Of a stretch of DNA of 64,000 nucleotides, positions 37,701-45,428 are shown piece by piece. The DNA comes from JAIVGV01 sp032229975. GTDB taxonomy: Bacteria; Acidobacteriota; Blastocatellia; Pyrinomonadales; Pyrinomonadaceae. The stretch is taken from NCBI GenBank assembly GCA_032229975.1, contig JAVXVG010000029.1, forward strand, positions 1-64,000. The letters are read 5' to 3'. The notes beneath the pieces were generated by a model. The model saw only the letters and a program-made list of their open reading frames with translations, had not been told where the DNA came from and did no database searches. Both the position numbers and the translations under genes were made by a program. Position 1 is the stretch's first letter. Each line of letters starts with the position of its first letter.

Positions 37701-40700
37701 GAGCGGCACGGACACCAACATCGAGACCACGCCCGGTCGCGGCACGAACGGATTTCAGGGCGTGCAGAACACTCCGGTCGTCTCGCCCGCCAATCAGCAG
37801 GGCTGGGTCTTCTTCGACGACAATCCGGGGACGGGAACCGGCTCCGGTGGCTTTGAAGATGGCCCCTCGACGCCGCCGCTCGGCGCGGGCAGCGCGTTCC
37901 TGCAAGTTGACGCGCAGGGTCGCTACGCGCTCGGCACGGCTGCTTACGCCGGCACGCGCATGGACGACATTACAGGGCTCGGCTACTACAGCTATCAGAA
38001 CAACAACGCGAACACGGTCGTCGCGATCTCGCTCCAGTTCGACATCGACTACGATCTCAACGACACGAGCAATCCCTATCAGGGCCGTCTCGTCTTCGAG
38101 CCATACCAGACGCCCGCGAACGTCCAGCAGAACGTCTGGCAGAACTGGGACGCGCTCGCGGGCAAGTGGTACGGCACGCGCACGACCGTCACTGTGGGCA
38201 ACACGGCGGGCGTGACGAATCCCTGCCAGCAAGCGACGCCTTGCACGTGGCAGCAGGTGCTCGCCAGCTTCCCGAACGCGGGCGTGCGCAACACGGCGAC
38301 GAGTCTCGTCCTCTTCAAAGCGGGTGGCCCTTGGTCGCCCGGCTTCCGTGGCAACGTTGATGACTTCCGCATCACCGTCAACACGGCGCAGACGACCTAC
38401 GACTTCGAGCCGCTGCCGCACCTCTCCATCGACGACGTGACGCATGCGGAAGGCAACGCCGGCCAGACCGCCTACACCTTCACCGTCATGCTCTCAAGCC
38501 CGAGCGCTCAGACCGTCACCGTCGATTACGCGACCGCCGACGATTCGGCGATCGCGCCGTCCGACTACACCGCCATCCCGACGACGACGCTCACCTTCGC
38601 GCCCGGTGAGACGACGAAGCAGTTCACCGTCAACGTCAACGGCGACGCCGCGTTCGAGCCCGACGAGCAGTTCTTCGTCAACCTCTCGAACCCGAACGCC
38701 AACGCCACCATCCTCGATGGTCAGGGCGTGGGCACGATCACAAACGACGATGCGCCGCGTCCGGCCCCCAACACCGTCTATGTTGACGACGACTGGGCGG
38801 CAGTTCCCGCAGGCGCAGACCCCGACGGCGGGGGCCCTGCGACCGAGATGGGCTACGACGCCTTCTCGAACGTGCAGGGCGGCGTCAATGGAGTCGCCGC
38901 GAATGGCACGGTCAACGTCTATGCGGGCAACTACCCCGAACAGGTCAAGATCAGCAAGAGCCTGACGCTCACGGGCGCGGGCGCAGCTACGACCAACATC
39001 ATGACGCCCGCCTCGCTCAATCCGGGCATCGGCGGCAATCTCATCCTCGTGCAGGTTGACTCGGCGGCGGTCGTCGATATGTCGGGCGTCACCGTCGCAG
39101 GCCCACGCAACTTCAACGGTTGCTCCGCGCAGACCTTCTACGGCGTTTACGTCGCGGGCGCGGCGAACCTCAATCTCCACGACGCTGCCGTGCGCGACAT
39201 ACGCATGGCCGATCCGGCCCTCTTCGGTTGTCAGGACGGCATCGCCATCCGCGCGGGCTCGCAGGGGCTAGGACAGACCGCGACGCTCGTCGCCAATAAC
39301 GTAATCGTCACCGGCTACCAGAAGAGTGCGATCATCATCGACGGCGCGGGCACGAACGGCACAATCACGAACAGCACGCTGACGGGAACGGGCACGCCTG
39401 CGAACATCGCCGCCAATGCGATCCAGATTTCGCGCAACGCCGCAGCGACCGTGACGGGCACGAGCATCACCGGCAACGAGTGCAGCAACGCCGCGTGCGG
39501 CCCCGACCCGTTCACGCAGGCGTTCTCAACGGGCGTTCTCATCTTCTCGACCTCGAACACGACGCTCTCGAACAACACGATCTCGAATAACGACACGGGC
39601 GTCTATAACAACGGCGCGAACACGACCATCAGTGGCAACACGATGGCCGGCAACCGCTATGATGGCATCTTCCTCGACGAAGGCTCGGCCACGATCTCGA
39701 ACAACACGATCAGCGGCACGTCGAACGTCGGCGTCTCCGCCGTCTCCTTCGTCGGCAACGGCGGCAACTCAACGGGCACGCTCGATCACAACAACATCAC
39801 AGGCGCAACCACTGGCCTCCAGATGCTCGACGACACTTCTGGCTCCGACGCCTTCGTGCCGCAGTTGACCGCGCACTTCAACCGCATCGTCGCGACGACC
39901 ACGGCGATTGATAACCCGCAGAGCGAGACCGCCGACTTCGAGAACAACTGGTGGGGTTGCAACGCAGGCCCCGGCAACACGGGCTGCGGCGCAGTCACGG
40001 GCTCGGGCGCGGACTTCAATCCGTGGTTCGTCCTCTCAGCAACAGCCACGCCCAACTCAATCATCCCCGGCGGCACATCAAACGTCGCCGCAGACATGAC
40101 GCACAACTCCGACGGCGTCGTCCCCGCAAGCACGCTGCCCGATCTGCCCGCGAGCTTCACGGCCACCAACGGCACGATGTCGCCGCCAAGCGCGACCGTC
40201 CACAACGGCGCAGCTTCTTCCACCTTCACATCGACGAACGCGAGCGACGCCGTCGCCACTGTGACGGTCGATAATCAGAACGTCAACGTGCCCATCACCG
40301 TCAACGGGCCCTCCTTCTCGGTTGATGACGTGACGCACAACGAAGGCAATTCGGGCACGACCTCTTACATCTTCACGGTGACGAAGACCGGCGCAACCAA
40401 CCTCGCCGCCAGCGTTGACATCAACACGGTTGACGGCACGGCGACCACAGCCGACGGCGACTACCAATCCAACTCCGACACGCTCACGTTCGCCGCGAAC
40501 GAGACGACGAAGCAGTTCACCGTCCTCGTCAATGGCGACACGACGTTCGAGTCGAACGAAGCGTTTACAGTTCATCTCTCGAACGCTTCGGGCGCGAGTA
40601 TCACGGACGCCGACGGCACGGGCACGATCACGAACGACGACGCCGCGCCGTCCTTCTCCATCGGCGACGTGTTCGTCTCAGAGCCGCAGTCGGGCACCTC

Positions 40701-42171
40701 GAACGCGACCTTCACGGTCACGCTCTCCGCGCCCATGACGACGACAGTCTCGGTCGATTACGCGACCGCCGACGGCACTGCGACCGCACCCGCCGACTAC
40801 GACTCGAAGTCCGGCACGCTCACCTTCGCGCCGGGCGACACCACGAAGACGATCACGATCGTCATCAAGGCCGACTCGCTCGCCGAGGGCAAGGAGACGT
40901 TCACCGTCAACCTCTCGAACGCGACGCCGCCCACGACCATCTCGGATACGAGCGCGACGGGAACAATCGTCGATCCTGTCTTGAACGGTCAGGTCATCAT
41001 CAGCGAGTTCCGTTTCCACGGCGCGCAGGGCCAGCAGGACGAGTTCGTCGAGCTTTACAACAACACAGCCAACGACATCACTATCGCCACCGATGACGGC
41101 ACGGCCGGTTGGGCCCTCGCCGCCATCATGCCCGACGGTGTGTCTGTCGATCTCCTCGCGACGATCCCCGCCGGCACGGTCATCCCCGCGCGCGCGCACT
41201 TCCTCTTCGCGGATGCGCCCTCCGCGCCGGGAGCGCAAGGGTACAGCCTGAGCGTCGCGCCCAGCCTGACCTACGACTACAACATCGACGATGGCGCGGG
41301 CGTCGCGCTCTTCCGCACGGGCAACACGGCGAACTTCAACACCGACACGCGACTCGACGCGGCGGGCTTCAGCAATCTCACCACGCCGCTCGCAGACCTC
41401 TTCCGCGAGGGCCCGGGTCTCACCTCGCCCGGCAACGTTGACGGCCAGTACAGTTTCGTCCGCAGTCTCTTGACGGGCCTGCCGAAGGACACGAACAACA
41501 ACGCCGCAGACTTCGTCTTCGTCTCGACCGACGGCGGAGTTTACGGCACAGTTCCGTCCACGCTCGGCGCGCCGGGGCCGGAGAATCGCACCTCTCCGCT
41601 CAATCGCGGCGCGACGATCAAATCGACGCTCATAGACCCCGCCGTGTCGTCTTCGAGCCCGCCCAACCGCGTGCGCGATACGACGAGCGACGATGCCAAC
41701 AACTCGCACTTCGGCACGCTGGCTATCCGGCGCAAGTTCACCAATCGCACCGGAGTGAACGTCACGCGCTTGCGCTTCCGCGTCGTCGATATCACGACGC
41801 GAGCCGCAGGCGCAGAGCCTGCGACGGGCACGGCCGACTTGCGCGTGCGTACTTCTTCAGACGGCTCTACGCCGGTTAGCGGCGGCGGGACGGCCTCCAT
41901 CAGTGGGCTCACGCTTGAGGCGTCGCCCGCGCAACCCTCTGGCGGCGGTCTCAATTCAACGCTCGCCGCAGGCACTATCCTGTTAGGCGCTCCGCTCGCG
42001 CCGACCGACTCGATCAACGTCGAGTTCCTGCTCGGCGTGCAACAGACGGGCAGCTTCCGCTTCTTCGTCATCATCGAAGCGGTGCTCTCAAGCGATCCCG
42101 TCAGTCCGCCCGTCGCGCCCGCCAAGCACGGCGAGGACAAGCCCGCGCCTCTGACGTTGAAGATGAACTAG
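31720..42171 (+). CDS. Giant exported Calx-beta / beta-helix / lamin-tail-domain protein
   Basis: The 3483-residue protein has an N-terminal signal or anchor helix (residues 20-40), and an ACGGAG site precedes the ATG. In DNA terms, 31.85-34.37 kb encodes Gly/Thr/Asn-rich autotransporter-like beta repeats. Three blocks follow, each starting YVDDD..... ADPDG.GPATE.GYDAF (34.75, 36.79 and 38.77 kb) and running into right-handed parallel beta-helix turns. Ig-like and Calx-beta (DDVTHNEGNSGTTSYIFTV type) units are interspersed, with five Calx-beta units in all, and a lamin-tail domain (about 40.98-41.53 kb) lies near the end. No catalytic residues are recognisable. It is probably an adhesin or matrix protein. 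It is monocistronic, with a U-tract terminator behind it. Confidence 0.88.
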   Translation: MIFPHRLSALNLRHALKRFSTVLAAFAVVGVLAAVFFYVNARAASTYTYSPGAVNPTDFTLATNWSPARTTPATDDVLIINGTNTPAPTITNVPTQTIGQLSIINGANPTISASAAATLTLTGGAGTDFNIDPTSFLIVSGANAITINLSSAATGSVLGQMTVTGGAHVLKGNAASAITFQNGSVFTTSSGFIGNAFGSAVAQANSVVFASGSQYVHNAGSNPFALGQPASVVVFQPGSTAVIRSTTGYSAAGRTYANLRVENNIALSGAATSNFQFQTLDVASGSSFTHTGSGTAQVTITGDITTAGTGNVSITSGSGGIQVNSGVTQIFGGGGGSGTITLVTGPVTVASGTTLAVARNVTFPNTTVNGNFQINQGGFATGGTWTYDPAATLIFNNTSGPFGVNNDAYWPTTGGPANVTVQNTGGIQMNVARTVSGLFQYAKGVNGAGNLTLNGTSQVNPGGFVSGSPTYGASSLLKYNTGGTYGRNGEWLPNATSGAGYPHDVQLSANTTLDLANSSTTQPFQMSGSLTIDSGSKMQLAGPTPLTQPLNVTGNVTNNGTLTLSTSSGGNLKLQGSLINQTGGTYNFNNRTVSFEGGATQNITDLGGAISIPYIVINKSGGTVQLNGTDLTALAPAGGNSLTFSNATSTLTLNARTLTLGGTIPNAPAGAGLIGSSFASVILNDGGAAGDMGTLPFASGPTLNNLTVNRTTASGNVSLGTGVTVNGALTLTAGTVTTGANTLTLNNAATATRTAGYIIGTEQKSTNGGSFTFDVGTLNGYTPVDANSTTGTGSLAVKPTQTKQPIISGTNALARYWTLIGSGITTNLTFHYLAGDVTGTESNYKIFKYNGASFTSFAPTPLDTVNHTATVNAVNTFSDWTLAESASVTGQLQFSASNYDDNEGNTGTHTASISIARAGGGSSGPVSVHYATSAGTATSSTDYDDTSGDLNWIDGDASPKSFNVTVHGDTTFEPDETVNLTLSAPTGGASLGTPSTATLTIKNDDTRPAPNVVYVDDDFTGPVGTDPDGVGPATEIGYDAFSTIQGGATGVAANGTVNVAAGTYTENVIIAKSLTLSGAGEASVTLRPALSSPNCGGNPGGSLCAGSSNLILVQADNVAITGLTLDGDNPALTSGVVRGGADLDARNGIITNHLVGVFQNLTVHHTTIKNIYLRGIYASTGGAFNFHHDTVQNVQGEAASIAMFNFGGAGQFDNSNVSAANDAISSNHSRGTQFTNNTITTSASGIHTDNAGDQAGSVADTISNNTVTNSVVNGYGIWVFVPSITVNVQNNTATNVDVGFASAGMAPGIASSIAATPSAQAPGTAGGRFPASVNVNEPDATLSSAMSAASTSPPPAPASAAIFTGNIADGQNKANSTGVYFTTSEFGFGSSDARVIFNSNTVKNNVDGFFLEDESGFALTVASSYNRIVNNSNSAVTTSGAGTLNATMENNWWGCNAGPNNTGCGSIVGTGVDFNPWLVLSVSASPNPIAPGGSTTVTADLTHNSDGADTSAGGFIPATPVSFSATQGNVSPTSGTITNGQATTTFTSTSGSTGTASATVDNQTTSTNVNVSSPSFSIDDVTHNEGNSSTTSYIFTVTKAGTSAFGSSVDFTTVDGTATTANNDYAANSNTLTFASNETTKQLTVLVNGDTTVESDEAFTVHLSNASGASISDADGTGTITNDDVARPAPSVVYVDDDFTGPNGADPDGAGPATEKGYDAFLKIQDGINAVATGGTVNVYAGTYDEDLSINNAGLNLLGIGAGTKTVRGVFGGDNSTVHILSSNVTVAGFTITRLGNDTTDWNNPALNSVGIAIQGQAVTNALIRDNVITGNRTGIDINNSNGHTVRNNVIDFNRTGLLYRNQTDNQTVVENFITNNWTVGVLFLDASGGSNVPVQSALHSTFSNDNISGNWYGQIVDRQSGGSLPAPGTTNLKNFRGDWFGTTSPVVTTANSAEPGYSAQIPVAYGGSAVPPGGQPDIAGPASANFKYTPFLLSGTDTNIETTPGRGTNGFQGVQNTPVVSPANQQGWVFFDDNPGTGTGSGGFEDGPSTPPLGAGSAFLQVDAQGRYALGTAAYAGTRMDDITGLGYYSYQNNNANTVVAISLQFDIDYDLNDTSNPYQGRLVFEPYQTPANVQQNVWQNWDALAGKWYGTRTTVTVGNTAGVTNPCQQATPCTWQQVLASFPNAGVRNTATSLVLFKAGGPWSPGFRGNVDDFRITVNTAQTTYDFEPLPHLSIDDVTHAEGNAGQTAYTFTVMLSSPSAQTVTVDYATADDSAIAPSDYTAIPTTTLTFAPGETTKQFTVNVNGDAAFEPDEQFFVNLSNPNANATILDGQGVGTITNDDAPRPAPNTVYVDDDWAAVPAGADPDGGGPATEMGYDAFSNVQGGVNGVAANGTVNVYAGNYPEQVKISKSLTLTGAGAATTNIMTPASLNPGIGGNLILVQVDSAAVVDMSGVTVAGPRNFNGCSAQTFYGVYVAGAANLNLHDAAVRDIRMADPALFGCQDGIAIRAGSQGLGQTATLVANNVIVTGYQKSAIIIDGAGTNGTITNSTLTGTGTPANIAANAIQISRNAAATVTGTSITGNECSNAACGPDPFTQAFSTGVLIFSTSNTTLSNNTISNNDTGVYNNGANTTISGNTMAGNRYDGIFLDEGSATISNNTISGTSNVGVSAVSFVGNGGNSTGTLDHNNITGATTGLQMLDDTSGSDAFVPQLTAHFNRIVATTTAIDNPQSETADFENNWWGCNAGPGNTGCGAVTGSGADFNPWFVLSATATPNSIIPGGTSNVAADMTHNSDGVVPASTLPDLPASFTATNGTMSPPSATVHNGAASSTFTSTNASDAVATVTVDNQNVNVPITVNGPSFSVDDVTHNEGNSGTTSYIFTVTKTGATNLAASVDINTVDGTATTADGDYQSNSDTLTFAANETTKQFTVLVNGDTTFESNEAFTVHLSNASGASITDADGTGTITNDDAAPSFSIGDVFVSEPQSGTSNATFTVTLSAPMTTTVSVDYATADGTATAPADYDSKSGTLTFAPGDTTKTITIVIKADSLAEGKETFTVNLSNATPPTTISDTSATGTIVDPVLNGQVIISEFRFHGAQGQQDEFVELYNNTANDITIATDDGTAGWALAAIMPDGVSVDLLATIPAGTVIPARAHFLFADAPSAPGAQGYSLSVAPSLTYDYNIDDGAGVALFRTGNTANFNTDTRLDAAGFSNLTTPLADLFREGPGLTSPGNVDGQYSFVRSLLTGLPKDTNNNAADFVFVSTDGGVYGTVPSTLGAPGPENRTSPLNRGATIKSTLIDPAVSSSSPPNRVRDTTSDDANNSHFGTLAIRRKFTNRTGVNVTRLRFRVVDITTRAAGAEPATGTADLRVRTSSDGSTPVSGGGTASISGLTLEASPAQPSGGGLNSTLAAGTILLGAPLAPTDSINVEFLLGVQQTGSFRFFVIIEAVLSSDPVSPPVAPAKHGEDKPAPLTLKMN
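36450..36780 (+). repeat. Duplicated Calx-beta coding segment, copy A
   Basis: The DNA from GACGTGACGCACAACGAAGG onwards is nearly identical to 40.32-40.64 kb. Both copies share the stretches coding for TTSYIFTVTK, NETTKQ and VLVNGDTT, and AFTVHLSNASGAS at the end. Preservation at base level, not only protein level, indicates recent duplication or gene conversion inside the giant gene. Confidence 0.75.
40315..40645 (+). repeat. Duplicated Calx-beta coding segment, copy B
   Basis: This is the partner of the segment at 36.45-36.78 kb, following a second copy of the NNWWGCNAGP-containing beta-helix end and Ig-like unit (39.94-40.31 kb against 36.06-36.43 kb). The whole beta-helix end, Ig-like and Calx-beta block is therefore duplicated. 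Confidence 0.75.
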
Positions 42172-42243
42172 GAGCGACGCGTTGATGCGTGTGCGGGCCG
42201 TCTATGGGACGGGAGTTGCGCCCGCGATGAAGATGACAAAGAA

Positions 42244-42281
42244 GAGTGGGCGTGATCACTTTGATCGCGCCCGCTCTTTTT
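42244..42281 (+). terminator. Rho-independent terminator of the giant gene
   Basis: A 14-bp stem (GAGTGGGCGTGATC / GATCGCGCCCGCTC, two G-T pairs) with a 5-nt loop is followed at once by TTTTT (42277-42281). It lies 72 nt past the stop. Confidence 0.85.
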
Positions 42282-42352
42282 GAAGTTGTGTGTTGAAGTT
42301 GCGTGGTCTGTTATGATCGAGCCTTTCCGGTAGAGAGGTGTGGGAAGTTTTC

Positions 42353-43063
42353 ATGAAGACTGCGGCGGCGGGTGCGCGCTCTCGTGCCTTTGAGGTTGCG
42401 GCGGAAGAGAAGCCGATCCGCTACATCATACAGAATCTTGAGCGCGCTTACGGCGTGCCTGAAAATCGTTGGGCGGGAACTGATCCGCTCGATATGCTCG
42501 TCTCCGTTATTCTCTCGCAGGCCACCTCGGACACGAACAGCCGACGCACCTTCGCCGAACTCAAACGCCGCTTCGCCACGTGGGAAGAGGTTCTGCGCGC
42601 GCGCGCGTCTTCCATCGCTGCCGCGATCAAGTCGGGCGGACTCGCGCGTCAGAAGGCGAAGGTGATCAAGACGCTGCTCGGTGAGATCAAGGAGGCGCGC
42701 GGCTCGCTCGATCTCTCCTTCATCAAAGAGATGTCGAACGAAGAGGCTGTGAAGTATCTTTCGCGCTTCCGAGGGGTTGGCCCGAAGACCGCCGCGTGCA
42801 CGCTTCTCTTCGCCTGCGACAAGGATGTCTTCCCGCTCGACACGCACATCTTCCGCGTGTTGCGCCGCGTCGGTCTCGTCCCCGAAAAATGTTCCGACAC
42901 GCGCGCGCATGAGCTAGTCAATCGCGTCGTGCCTGCGGGAAAGTTCTACGCATTTCACGTCAACCTGATCCGGCATGGTCGCAAAATCTGTCGCCCGCGC
43001 GAGCCTCTGTGCGAGCGTTGTCCGATTGTCGAATACTGCGACTACGGTCAGACGCGAATTTGA
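42353..43063 (+). CDS. Endonuclease III-like HhH-GPD DNA glycosylase
   Basis: The protein is 236 residues from ATG 42353. A GTG at 42338 would add five residues. It cleaves damaged pyrimidines in base-excision repair. The helix-hairpin-helix FRGVGPKTAACTLL holds the catalytic Lys, and FPLDTHIFRVLRR holds the catalytic Asp. The C-terminus has the [4Fe-4S] loop C-x6-C-x2-C-x5-C (CRPREPLCERCPIVEYC). The front SVILSQATSDTNSRR corresponds to the LSAQxTD motif, with Ser-Gln swapped around. It resembles the archaeal/mixed Nth subgroup more than E. coli Nth, so I give no symbol. Confidence 0.93.
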   Translation: MKTAAAGARSRAFEVAAEEKPIRYIIQNLERAYGVPENRWAGTDPLDMLVSVILSQATSDTNSRRTFAELKRRFATWEEVLRARASSIAAAIKSGGLARQKAKVIKTLLGEIKEARGSLDLSFIKEMSNEEAVKYLSRFRGVGPKTAACTLLFACDKDVFPLDTHIFRVLRRVGLVPEKCSDTRAHELVNRVVPAGKFYAFHVNLIRHGRKICRPREPLCERCPIVEYCDYGQTRI

Positions 43064-43214
43064 GATCGCCAACGGCGCGCGAGAGAGTTTACAATCCGAC
43101 GCCGCACGGATCGAGACGACAAAGCTCGACACGATGAACGACCGGCGCGAAAGAACATCAGCACAACTAGCAATCGACAACGCGAACCGAGCAAGAGATT
43201 GGAGAAGAAGGCCG

Positions 43215-43880
43215 ATGCAATGCAGCAACTGTGGATACGATCTTCCGGCGGGCGTGCGCTTCTGCCCGAAGTGCGGCACGCCCAATGCGCCCGCGACCGC
43301 TCCTGTCGCGAGCGCGCAGCCGACCGTCTCGTTTGGCGCGCAGACGCCGGCGCAACCGCTCTCAGGCGGCGGCATGGTCGGTCAGAAGAAGAAGTCTGGA
43401 TGCGGGAAGGCCATCATTATTCTGCTCGTCATCGGACTCGTCCTCATCGGGCTCGCGGGCGGGGCCACTTACTACGCCTATCGTGCGCTCGGCGACAAGC
43501 TGAGGTCTTCGGAGGCTTACACCGTCGCTGTCTCGACGCTCAAGAACGATCCCACAGTCGCCGATAAGATGGGCGCGATCACCGACACGGGCTTCCCGCT
43601 CGGAGCGTTTCATGAAGACGCGGACGGTAGCGGCGACGCCGGTTATCACCTCTCCGTCAAGGGCACGAAGGCGAGCGGCACATACGACGTGGCGATGACG
43701 CGACGCAGCGGCAAGTGGTATCTGCAAACGGGCAAGGTCACGCTGGCCGACGGCGAATCCTTCAACGTCAAATCGAACAGCACGCCGCGCTTCGATCCCT
43801 CGAACACGAACATCGGCGACACGGATGAGCCGCCTCCGCCTCCGCCCACGCCCGCTCGCGGCGCGGGCAAGCGCAGATAG
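43215..43880 (+). CDS. Zinc-ribbon membrane protein with Coa1-like domain
   Basis: The 221-residue protein starts at ATG 43215, with GGAGAAGAAGG upstream. Residues 3-22 are a zinc ribbon (CSNCGYDLPAGVRFCPKCG). A Gly/Ala/Pro-rich linker is followed by a transmembrane helix (IIILLVIGLVLIGLAGGATYY, about 76-96). The external domain (about 105-195: VSTLKNDPTVADKMG, then GYHLSVKGTKASGTYDVAMTR) resembles cytochrome-oxidase-assembly factor Coa1-type domains of bacterial proteins. A Pro-rich C-terminus ends the protein. It is the second zinc-ribbon/TM/exported-domain protein in the window, together with the one near 16 kb. Function is unknown. Confidence 0.78.
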   Translation: MQCSNCGYDLPAGVRFCPKCGTPNAPATAPVASAQPTVSFGAQTPAQPLSGGGMVGQKKKSGCGKAIIILLVIGLVLIGLAGGATYYAYRALGDKLRSSEAYTVAVSTLKNDPTVADKMGAITDTGFPLGAFHEDADGSGDAGYHLSVKGTKASGTYDVAMTRRSGKWYLQTGKVTLADGESFNVKSNSTPRFDPSNTNIGDTDEPPPPPPTPARGAGKRR

Positions 43881-43926
43881 TTGTAGTCGCGCGCGGACAA
43901 CTACGGTCGCGCGCTTTGCGGCTCTC

Positions 43927-44160
43927 ATGTCATACCTCGTTGACGGCAACAACGTGATGGGGCAAAGCGTCGGCTGGCATCGCGACAAGCCGCGCGCGCG
44001 TCGGACTCTGATGGACGCGCTGGCTGAAAAGTCCGTGCTCGCAGCCGCAACCTTCGTGCTCCGAACTCCAAGTTTTAGCCTCCGAGCCGCAGCGTCCGAG
44101 AAAAAGGTGGAAAGTTCCGCCTCTGAGCCTCAGAGTCCGGGGAAAAAGGATAAACGTTGA
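43927..44160 (+). pseudogene. NYN-domain RNase-like gene, truncated into the 21-bp array
   Basis: The gene begins MSYLVDGNNVMGQSVGWHRD and continues KPRARRTLMDALAE, an N-terminal NYN (YacP-like) signature with the metal-binding Asp in VDGNN. After about 36 codons the family pattern stops and the frame runs through phased 21-nt units that encode VLRTPSFSLRAAASEKK, then VESSASEPQSPGKKDKR. A complete NYN protein would be 150-180 residues, so at least two thirds of it is missing. It was probably destroyed when the array arose or invaded. Confidence 0.65.
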
Positions 44161-44454
44161 CTCTCTGAGAGGGAACATTTCGTCTCAGAGAGTCAGCGTC
44201 GGGTCTGAGAGTCGGAACATTTCGTCTCCGAGAGTCAACTTTCCCTCTTTGAGAGTCAACTTTCCCTCTTTGAGAGTCAATTTTCACTCTTTGAGACGGA
44301 ATGTTCCCTCTCGGAGAGCCAACTTTCACTCTCAGAGAGCCAACTTTCCCTCTCGGAGAGCCAACTTTCCCTCTCTGAGACGGAATGCTGACTCTCAAAG
44401 AGCGAACACCCTCACACAGTGCATCAATTCTGCCTCTCGGAGAGAAAAAATTCC
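44056..44454. repeat. Phased array of nineteen 21-bp units, fourteen of them strong
   Basis: From 44161 to 44454 there are exactly fourteen contiguous 21-nt units with no spacers. The consensus is CTCTNNGAGAG followed by a variable ten-base tail such as TCAACTTTCC. CTCT..AGAG makes a small palindrome in each unit. Degenerate units continue in phase back to 44056. Because 21 is a multiple of three, both strands stay open across most of the array, encoding heptads such as LRVNFPS or SQRGKVD. I consider these frames incidental, not genes. Confidence 0.9.
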
Positions 44455-44465
44455 GTTTCGTCGAT

Positions 44466-45428
44466 TTAGCGTCCCGACCCGCTCTGTGCGACGAGGGCGA
44501 GGCGGTCGGCTTTGGGGCTGAGGGCGAGGCGCGTGATCTTGCCGAGACCTGCGTTGGTGAAGTCCGCGACCTGTTGCCAGCCGGTGGGGTGCGCGGGGTC
44601 GAAGCGGAAGAGCTTGGAGTCCTGCGCCATCAGGATCGTGCCGTCGGGCAGCCACGTGAGGTCTTCGCTGCCGGGGAGTGTTTTGGTGACGATCTCTGTC
44701 TGGTGCGCTTGCACGTCGATGATCTTGATGAGCCAGTTGTCGAGCGTGGTCTTGTGGACGAAGCTGAACGCGCCTGCTCGTCGCGGGACGCGTTGGAGCG
44801 AGCGACCGACGTTGACGTGCAGCGTGCTCTCTTCCGTTGCCGTCGGCGCGTCGCGCTTCAACGTGACGAGTTGGAGCGCGTTGGGCCGGTTCTCTTTCTC
44901 GTCGCCGAGGACGAAGAGGGCCAGCGTGTGCTCGTCGAGCCAGAGGTGATAGCCGACCGGCTTGACGTTATCGAGCACGAGCGACGGCGCGCCGCCCGCG
45001 AGCGGAAACTTCCAGAGTCTTTGCGTCTTGTCCGCTTCGACCCTCACGACGGAGAAGAACTTGCCGCCGGGCATGACGGTCGGCGAGTATTCGCTCTCCG
45101 GCGTGGAAATGACTCGCGTCGTCGCGGCGGTCTTGAAGTCGTAACGATAGATGTCCGTCTGATTGTTCTCGCGCTGCGAGGTGAAGAGGAGCGACTGGCC
45201 GTCGGGCAGAAAGCCCGGCTGGTTGTCGTAGCCCGCGTGCTGCGTGATGTTCAGAGGATCGCCGAAGCTCCAACTGCCGCCGCTCGTCTTCAAGGAGAGG
45301 ACGTAGATGTCCGTGTCGGGCGGCGTGGGCGTGGAAGGCGAAGCGGTCGGCTGTTGCGCGCGCGCGCAAGTGAACGACATGAAGCACGCGAGGGCGACGA
45401 AGAGAGATTGATAGATGACTCGTCTCAT
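44466..45428 (-). CDS. TolB-like beta-propeller lipid- or periplasm-directed protein (3' end near array)
   Basis: The 320-residue protein has an N-terminal signal peptide (FVALACFMSFTCARAQ). Blades of the WD40-like PD40 type follow, with DGQSLLFTSQRENNQTDIYRYDF as a diagnostic unit (family motif GxxIxFTSxRxGxxxIY). It overlaps the stop of the upstream slyD-like gene by ATGA, so the two are coupled. The protein ends ADRLALVAQSGSGR, mid-blade, only 11 bp from the 21-bp array. The C-terminus has therefore probably been replaced. A TolB-like scaffold or sugar-polymer-sensing role is a guess. Confidence 0.78.
   Translation of the reverse strand: MRRVIYQSLFVALACFMSFTCARAQQPTASPSTPTPPDTDIYVLSLKTSGGSWSFGDPLNITQHAGYDNQPGFLPDGQSLLFTSQRENNQTDIYRYDFKTAATTRVISTPESEYSPTVMPGGKFFSVVRVEADKTQRLWKFPLAGGAPSLVLDNVKPVGYHLWLDEHTLALFVLGDEKENRPNALQLVTLKRDAPTATEESTLHVNVGRSLQRVPRRAGAFSFVHKTTLDNWLIKIIDVQAHQTEIVTKTLPGSEDLTWLPDGTILMAQDSKLFRFDPAHPTGWQQVADFTNAGLGKITRLALSPKADRLALVAQSGSGR

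Noticed and set aside
37045..38445. Long open frame antisense to the giant protein gene
   Set aside because: It is produced by GC-rich codon bias of the sense gene. Its composition (Arg/Val/Asp-rich) is typical of antisense shadows, and it has no domain.
44161..44454. Possible CRISPR array
   Set aside because: Units are 21 nt and directly abut one another, with no unique spacers between them. No cas genes are present.
44075..44521. Open frames on both strands across the repeat array, encoding LRVNFPS-like or SQRGKVD-like heptads
   Set aside because: They are open only because the 21-nt unit is a multiple of three and lacks stops. There is no ribosome-binding site and no family resemblance.
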